Shown: piece by piece, positions 5,800-8,924 of the stretch
Position numbering within the stretch: the first letter of the stretch is position 1
Layout of the letters: each line of letters begins with the position of its first letter
Assembly: GCA_030840545.1 (NCBI GenBank)
Contig: JAVEEH010000255.1
Coordinates: forward strand, 1 to 8,924
DNA length: 8,924 bases
Source of the DNA: Frankiaceae bacterium
Lineage (GTDB): Bacteria; Actinomycetota; Actinomycetes; JAFAQI01
Direction: 5' to 3'
The notes under the pieces: generated by a model
The model's input: the letters and a program-made list of their open reading frames with translations, nothing else
What the model was told of the DNA's origin: nothing
Database searches by the model: none
Translations under genes and position numbers: made by a program

Positions 5800-7095
5800 T
5801 CAGTGGCGGTCGGTCAGCTGGGCCGGGTCGGCGACGCGCAGCTTGTCGATGACGGCCTCGCGGACGGCGGCCGCGACCTGGGGGTCGTCGCGACCGGCGC
5901 GGATCTGCGCGGCCAGCTCGGCGTCGGAGTCGACGCGCAACGTCGCCAGTCGTTCTGTGTGCCGTTGCGTGAGCGCCGGAGCCATGGCTGCCTCACGCCG
6001 TACGACGTCAAGCGCGCGGCCGGCCACCCGCGCAAGGAAGCCGTCGCGGCCGCTCAAGGACAACCCGGCGACCCACTCCTGCACTGCTTCGAGCAACTCG
6101 TCGGCGGTCGGCCGGTCGTGCGGACCACGCTGCACCGTGCTCTGCAGAAGGTCCGCCGTCACCGCAGCCCGCTCGACCTCGGGTGCGACGAGGTCGAGCA
6201 GGTCGAGCTCGACCTCGCAGACCCGGCGGCCGATCGCGGCCAGCTCGACCGACCGCACCGCACCGCTGAGATGCGCGGCCGCCTGCTGCACACAGATCAC
6301 CCCCCAGCGCAACGTGCCGTAGGCCTCCCACCACGACAACGCCGCGAGGTCGACGGGTGGCCCGCCCGCCGCGGCGTAGGCGTCGAGCAGCTCCTCGCGC
6401 CGTCCCACCCCCGCGACCGGCAGCCGGGACCCGAACCGCCACGACCGCACACACATCCAGCCCAGGTCCTCGGCCGGATCTCCGAGATGGGCCAGCTCCC
6501 AGTCGAGCACTCCGACCAGGCCGCCGTGGTCGACCATCCAGTTGCCGAGCCGGAAGTCGCCGTGCACGACGGTTCGACCGGTCGCTGCCGGTTGGCGACC
6601 GGAGAGCCGCAGGAGGCCGAGCTCCAACGCCGGGTGCGGCTCCCCCAGCCGATCGAGCAGGTCGCGCAGCGCCTGCAACGGATCGGTCTCCTCGGGCAGG
6701 CCGTCGACGTCGGATGCGGCCACACCACGGTGCAGCCGCGCCAGCGCCGTCGCGCACTGCCCGGTCAGTCGCGCCCGCGCATCCGTGAGTGCGTCATCGC
6801 GAAGGATGCGACGCGCGATGGTCTCCCCCTCGAGACGCTGCATGACGATCGACTCACCGGTCGCGTCCACGACCTCGGGCACCGGCACACCGGCAGCAGC
6901 CGCCGCCCGCAGCAGCGCGGCCTCCCGCAACATGGCGCCGGCGCGGGGCGCACCGGCCGGATCACAGCGCAACACCAGCGGCCGGCCGTCGAGGTCGAAC
7001 GACCAGGTTTCCCGCGAGGCACCGCCGAGCATCCGGCTGAGGTTGCTGACCTCGCCGCCCAAGCGTGCGGAGAGCTCGGCTGAGGTCAGGCCCAA
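5800..7095 (-). CDS. APH-fold phosphotransferase fused to a C-terminal DUF6285-like domain; probable acyl-CoA-pathway kinase
   Basis: The 431-residue protein is an aminoglycoside-phosphotransferase-fold kinase of the ACAD10/11-associated type. Visible motifs are the nucleotide-loop segment LGGASRETWSFD (23-34), the catalytic loop HGDFRLGN (178-185, with Asp180 and Asn185) and the metal-binding DWELAHLGDPAEDLGW (198-213). After the kinase lobe, residues 326-425 begin HDRPTADELLEAV and contain FLARVAGRALDVVRRE, a DUF6285-like domain often encoded as a separate small protein. No aminoglycoside role is likely; the neighbouring ACAD suggests phosphorylation of a hydroxyacyl-CoA, as by LvaA and mammalian ACAD10/11. 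The start is a TTG that overlaps the ACAD stop by 10 bp, with only a weak ribosome site; translational coupling is likely. It is the last gene of the operon, just before the large hairpin. Confidence 0.88.
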   Translation of the reverse strand: MGLTSAELSARLGGEVSNLSRMLGGASRETWSFDLDGRPLVLRCDPAGAPRAGAMLREAALLRAAAAAGVPVPEVVDATGESIVMQRLEGETIARRILRDDALTDARARLTGQCATALARLHRGVAASDVDGLPEETDPLQALRDLLDRLGEPHPALELGLLRLSGRQPAATGRTVVHGDFRLGNWMVDHGGLVGVLDWELAHLGDPAEDLGWMCVRSWRFGSRLPVAGVGRREELLDAYAAAGGPPVDLAALSWWEAYGTLRWGVICVQQAAAHLSGAVRSVELAAIGRRVCEVELDLLDLVAPEVERAAVTADLLQSTVQRGPHDRPTADELLEAVQEWVAGLSLSGRDGFLARVAGRALDVVRREAAMAPALTQRHTERLATLRVDSDAELAAQIRAGRDDPQVAAAVREAVIDKLRVADPAQLTDRH

Positions 7096-8267
7096 GGCCA
7101 GCTGGACGGTTCGCTCGACAGCAGCTGTCGCGCGACCACCATCCGGTGCACCTCGTCCGGACCGTCATAGAGCCGGGCATAACGCGCCTCGCGATACATC
7201 CGGTCCAGGGGTGTGTCCGCGGTGACGCCGAGTGCACCGTGCACCTGGATCGCGCGATCGATGACGTTGTGCAGCATCCGCGCGCCCCAGAACTTGATGA
7301 GGCTGATCTCGACCCGCGCCTCGTCACCGGTGTCCATCGCGCGGGCCGCATCGAGTGTCATCAGCCGTGCTGCCTGGATCTCCGCGGCCGACTCGGCAAC
7401 GTAGCGCTGGATCTCGCCCTTCTCGCGCAACAGACTGCCGTGCGCATAGCGCGTGTTGGCGCGGTCGACCATCAGCTCGAACGCTCGTTGCGCCTGACCC
7501 AGCCAGCGCATGCAGTGGAAGATGCGACCCGGTCCGAGCCGCTTCTGCGCGATGCGGAACCCGGTGCCGCGTTCGCCGAGCAGGTTGTCGCGCGGCACCC
7601 GCACGTCGCGGTAGTAGACCTCGCAGTGGTCGCCGCTCGTCGTGCCCATCGTCGGTACGGCGCGCACGAGGTCGTAGCCCGCAGTGTCGGTCGGCACGAT
7701 GATGGCTGAGAACCTCGCGTGCCGCGAGGTCGCGTCGGGGTCCGTCATCGCGAAGACGGTCGTGAAGGCCGCGCGGTGTGCACCGGTGGTGAACCACTTG
7801 TGCCCGTTGATGACCCACTCGTCGCCGTCGAGCACGGCGGTCGTCTGCATCTGCGTGGGATCGCTGCCCGCAACTTCGGGCTCGGTCAGCCCGACGCTCG
7901 GGTAGACATCACCGGCGACCAGCGGCTTGAGAAAGCGCTCGCGCTGCTCGTCCGAGGCATACAGGTGCAGCATGATCGAGTCCTGCATCGACACGGAGCC
8001 GACGGCGAGCTGACCCCACTCCGAGCGACCGATGATCTCGTTGAGATAGACGAAGTCCATGAACGGCAGGCCACCGCCGCCGATGTCGGCCGGATGACCG
8101 AGCGCCCACAGCCCGCGCTTCTTCGCCTCGGCCTTGAGGTCGTCGAGCCGGTCGGCGGCGCTCCCGTCGCCGGAGAGCAGGACGTCCTCCGACGGGATGA
8201 CCTCACCGTCGATGAAGTCCTTCATCCGGCTTCGCAGCTCGGTGAGGTCGGACGAGTGCACGGTCAT
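7086..8267 (-). CDS. ACAD10/ACAD11-like acyl-CoA dehydrogenase homologue
   Basis: The 393-residue protein has the full acyl-CoA dehydrogenase fold and usual length. The N-terminal helical domain spans about 1-122, followed by the flavin-contacting strand region with the signature VGLTEPEVAGSDPTQ (125-139) and WVINGHKWFTTGA (151-163), then the C-terminal helical domain with RLGPGRIFHCMR (243-254), IQVHGALGV and YDGPDEVH (367-374). The GPGRI-HCMR and DGPDEVH motifs are those I recall from ACAD10/11, not from short- or medium-chain ACADs, and an Asp (368) stands where MCAD has its catalytic Glu. The ATG at 8267 fits the family N-terminus; its ribosome site is weak. The cognate kinase follows with overlapping codons. 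Likely role: FAD-dependent step on a phosphorylated or long-chain acyl-CoA, in the cytoplasm. Confidence 0.92.
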   Translation of the reverse strand: MTVHSSDLTELRSRMKDFIDGEVIPSEDVLLSGDGSAADRLDDLKAEAKKRGLWALGHPADIGGGGLPFMDFVYLNEIIGRSEWGQLAVGSVSMQDSIMLHLYASDEQRERFLKPLVAGDVYPSVGLTEPEVAGSDPTQMQTTAVLDGDEWVINGHKWFTTGAHRAAFTTVFAMTDPDATSRHARFSAIIVPTDTAGYDLVRAVPTMGTTSGDHCEVYYRDVRVPRDNLLGERGTGFRIAQKRLGPGRIFHCMRWLGQAQRAFELMVDRANTRYAHGSLLREKGEIQRYVAESAAEIQAARLMTLDAARAMDTGDEARVEISLIKFWGARMLHNVIDRAIQVHGALGVTADTPLDRMYREARYARLYDGPDEVHRMVVARQLLSSEPSSWPWA

Positions 8268-8322
8268 GGTGGCGACTCTGCCGCGATCACCGACGCCGCG
8301 TCCAGCCGCATCCGGACATCGC

Positions 8323-8811
8323 TCATACCAGGCTGGACCGGCCGTCGGTCTCCCACCAGCTCGCGGTCGTCTTGATGCCCTCGGGTCGGCTGGCGATCTC
8401 CTCGTACAGCCGGCGGTAGCCGGTGTGCGCGATCCGCCAGCCGGCGTCGGTGCGGACGTACTTGTCCTCGTAGTACGACGCACCGCGGATGGCGAGCCCG
8501 GCGTCCTGCAGGATGACAACGTCGACGAGCCCCCAGCTGGCTGTCGCCTCATCCCCCTGCACCTCGATCTCGGGGTGGCTCACGAGGTGGCTGGTGAGTA
8601 CTCGGGTGTCGCCCATCGCCTTGTGGAGGTAGGCCGTCACCGCGGCCCGACCCTGCAGCGTGATGGCGCCGCCGCCGTACGCGACCGTGCAGTCCTCGAC
8701 CAGGAGCTCGCCGAGCTCGTCGAAGCGCTTCTGGTCGAGCAGCCGGCAGTAGCGGTACTTGAGCTGCTCGCACCCACGGATGTCGAGCAGCTCCTGCAGG
8801 GACGTCGACAT
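8323..8811 (-). CDS. NTF2/SnoaL-like domain protein, 162 aa
   Basis: The protein has the cone-shaped NTF2-like pattern: an N-terminal helix pair LLDIRGCEQLKYRYCRLLDQKRFDEL in which the Tyr/Arg-rich motif and a later LLVEDCTVAYGGG strand are typical of the SnoaL_4 group, then a strand SHPEIEVQGDEATASWGL and DKYVRTDAGWRIAHTGYRR. Members include scaffolds, dehydratases and isomerases, so a catalytic role cannot be assumed; the family's Asp/His pairs are not clear enough to name. The ATG at 8811 has a GAGGAG seven bases upstream (8819-8824); the longer in-frame start at 8853 adds a basic tail and is not preferred. It is the first gene of the operon, 55 bp upstream of the ACAD, and diverges from an oxidoreductase gene. 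Confidence 0.85.
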   Translation of the reverse strand: MSTSLQELLDIRGCEQLKYRYCRLLDQKRFDELGELLVEDCTVAYGGGAITLQGRAAVTAYLHKAMGDTRVLTSHLVSHPEIEVQGDEATASWGLVDVVILQDAGLAIRGASYYEDKYVRTDAGWRIAHTGYRRLYEEIASRPEGIKTTASWWETDGRSSLV

Positions 8812-8818
8812 CCGATGA

Positions 8819-8824
8819 CTCCTC
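8819..8824 (-). promoter_or_regulatory. Ribosome binding site deciding the SnoaL-like start
   Basis: GAGGAG on the minus strand, seven bases before the ATG at 8811, selects this start over the in-frame ATG at 8853. The 52-bp gap to the divergent GTG at 8864 must hold both promoters, and I cannot assign definite -10/-35 elements in it. Confidence 0.7.
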
Positions 8825-8863
8825 GCCGAACGGGCCGGATGGGTGTGCCTCATGATCTAACTC

Positions 8864-8924
8864 GTGCCTACGCCGGATGCCTTCGCCCCCGCGAAGCTCG
8901 GCCCGATCCAGCTGCGCAACCGCA
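8864..8924 (+). CDS. NADH:flavin oxidoreductase / Old Yellow Enzyme family, N-terminal fragment
   Basis: Only the first 20 codons are present, starting at GTG: VPTPDAFAPAKLGPIQLRNR. The pattern F-x-P-x-x-(L/I)-G-x-(I/L)-x-(L/V)-(R/K)-N-R is the conserved first strand and flavin-site region of Old Yellow Enzyme and 2,4-dienoyl-CoA reductase-like proteins, which reduce activated C=C bonds with FMN. The gene continues past the window. There is no ribosome site before the GTG; a CATGAT sequence at 8851-8856 could be a -10 for a leaderless mRNA, but this is weak. Its divergent position beside the ACAD/kinase operon suggests a shared pathway. Confidence 0.65.
   Translation, partial: MPTPDAFAPAKLGPIQLRNR

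Noticed and set aside
5752..7083. Long 443-residue plus-strand frame
   Set aside because: It is antisense to the APH-fold kinase, which has clear catalytic motifs. The plus frame shows no domain and is shadow-like in composition.
5800..7095. Aminoglycoside resistance kinase
   Set aside because: The fold is shared, but the ACAD partner, the DUF6285-like tail and the GGASRETW and DWEL motif variants point to acyl-CoA metabolism rather than antibiotic modification.
8264..8311. A 15-codon minus-strand frame whose TGA overlaps the ACAD start as ATGA
   Set aside because: It could be a leader peptide coupling the SnoaL-like and ACAD genes, but it has no convincing ribosome site, and short frames are expected in this G+C-rich DNA.

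Overview
The window is very GC-rich, with strong G/C at third codon positions, classical GGAGG-type ribosome binding sites, a SigE-type ECF sigma factor with a membrane partner, and an APH-kinase plus acyl-CoA dehydrogenase operon. Together these point to a high-GC actinobacterium. I cannot place it to genus. There are eleven credible protein genes, two of them cut by the window edges. I see no rRNA, tRNA, CRISPR array or transposase.

Left part (1-2901): the 3' end of a multi-pass membrane protein gene (+) converges on an EamA/DMT-type transporter gene (-), and the two open frames overlap tail to tail by 235 bp. Upstream of the transporter, on its strand, are two very small genes: a basic 71-aa protein and a 43-aa single-span membrane protein, joined by an ATGA stop/start overlap. 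Divergent from them is a GlxA/FtrA-like regulator (DJ-1/PfpI-like domain plus AraC helix-turn-helix), which may be read from a leaderless mRNA.

Middle part (2915-5796): a SigE-family ECF sigma factor gene is ATGA-coupled to a membrane-anchored protein, the probable anti-sigma or regulatory partner. Divergent from them is a 440-aa membrane-anchored extracytoplasmic protein with three cysteine pairs and a Gly-Ser hexamer repeat. A GGAACC-N16-CGTCGT ECF-type promoter lies directly in front of the 440-aa gene, so the three genes look like one self-contained surface or stress regulon. The block ends in a 23-bp inverted repeat between convergent genes.

Right part (5800-8924): a minus-strand operon encodes an NTF2/SnoaL-like protein, an ACAD10/ACAD11-like acyl-CoA dehydrogenase homologue and an APH-fold kinase with a C-terminal DUF6285-like domain. 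A divergent gene, cut by the window edge, begins like an Old Yellow Enzyme-family flavin oxidoreductase. The kinase and ACAD pair corresponds, as two separate proteins, to the kinase-ACAD architecture of mammalian ACAD10/11 and to LvaA/LvaC of Pseudomonas levulinate catabolism, where 4-hydroxyacyl-CoA is phosphorylated and then converted to 2-enoyl-CoA. This is the most interesting system here. Its assignment is inference from motifs and context, and the physiological substrate is unknown.
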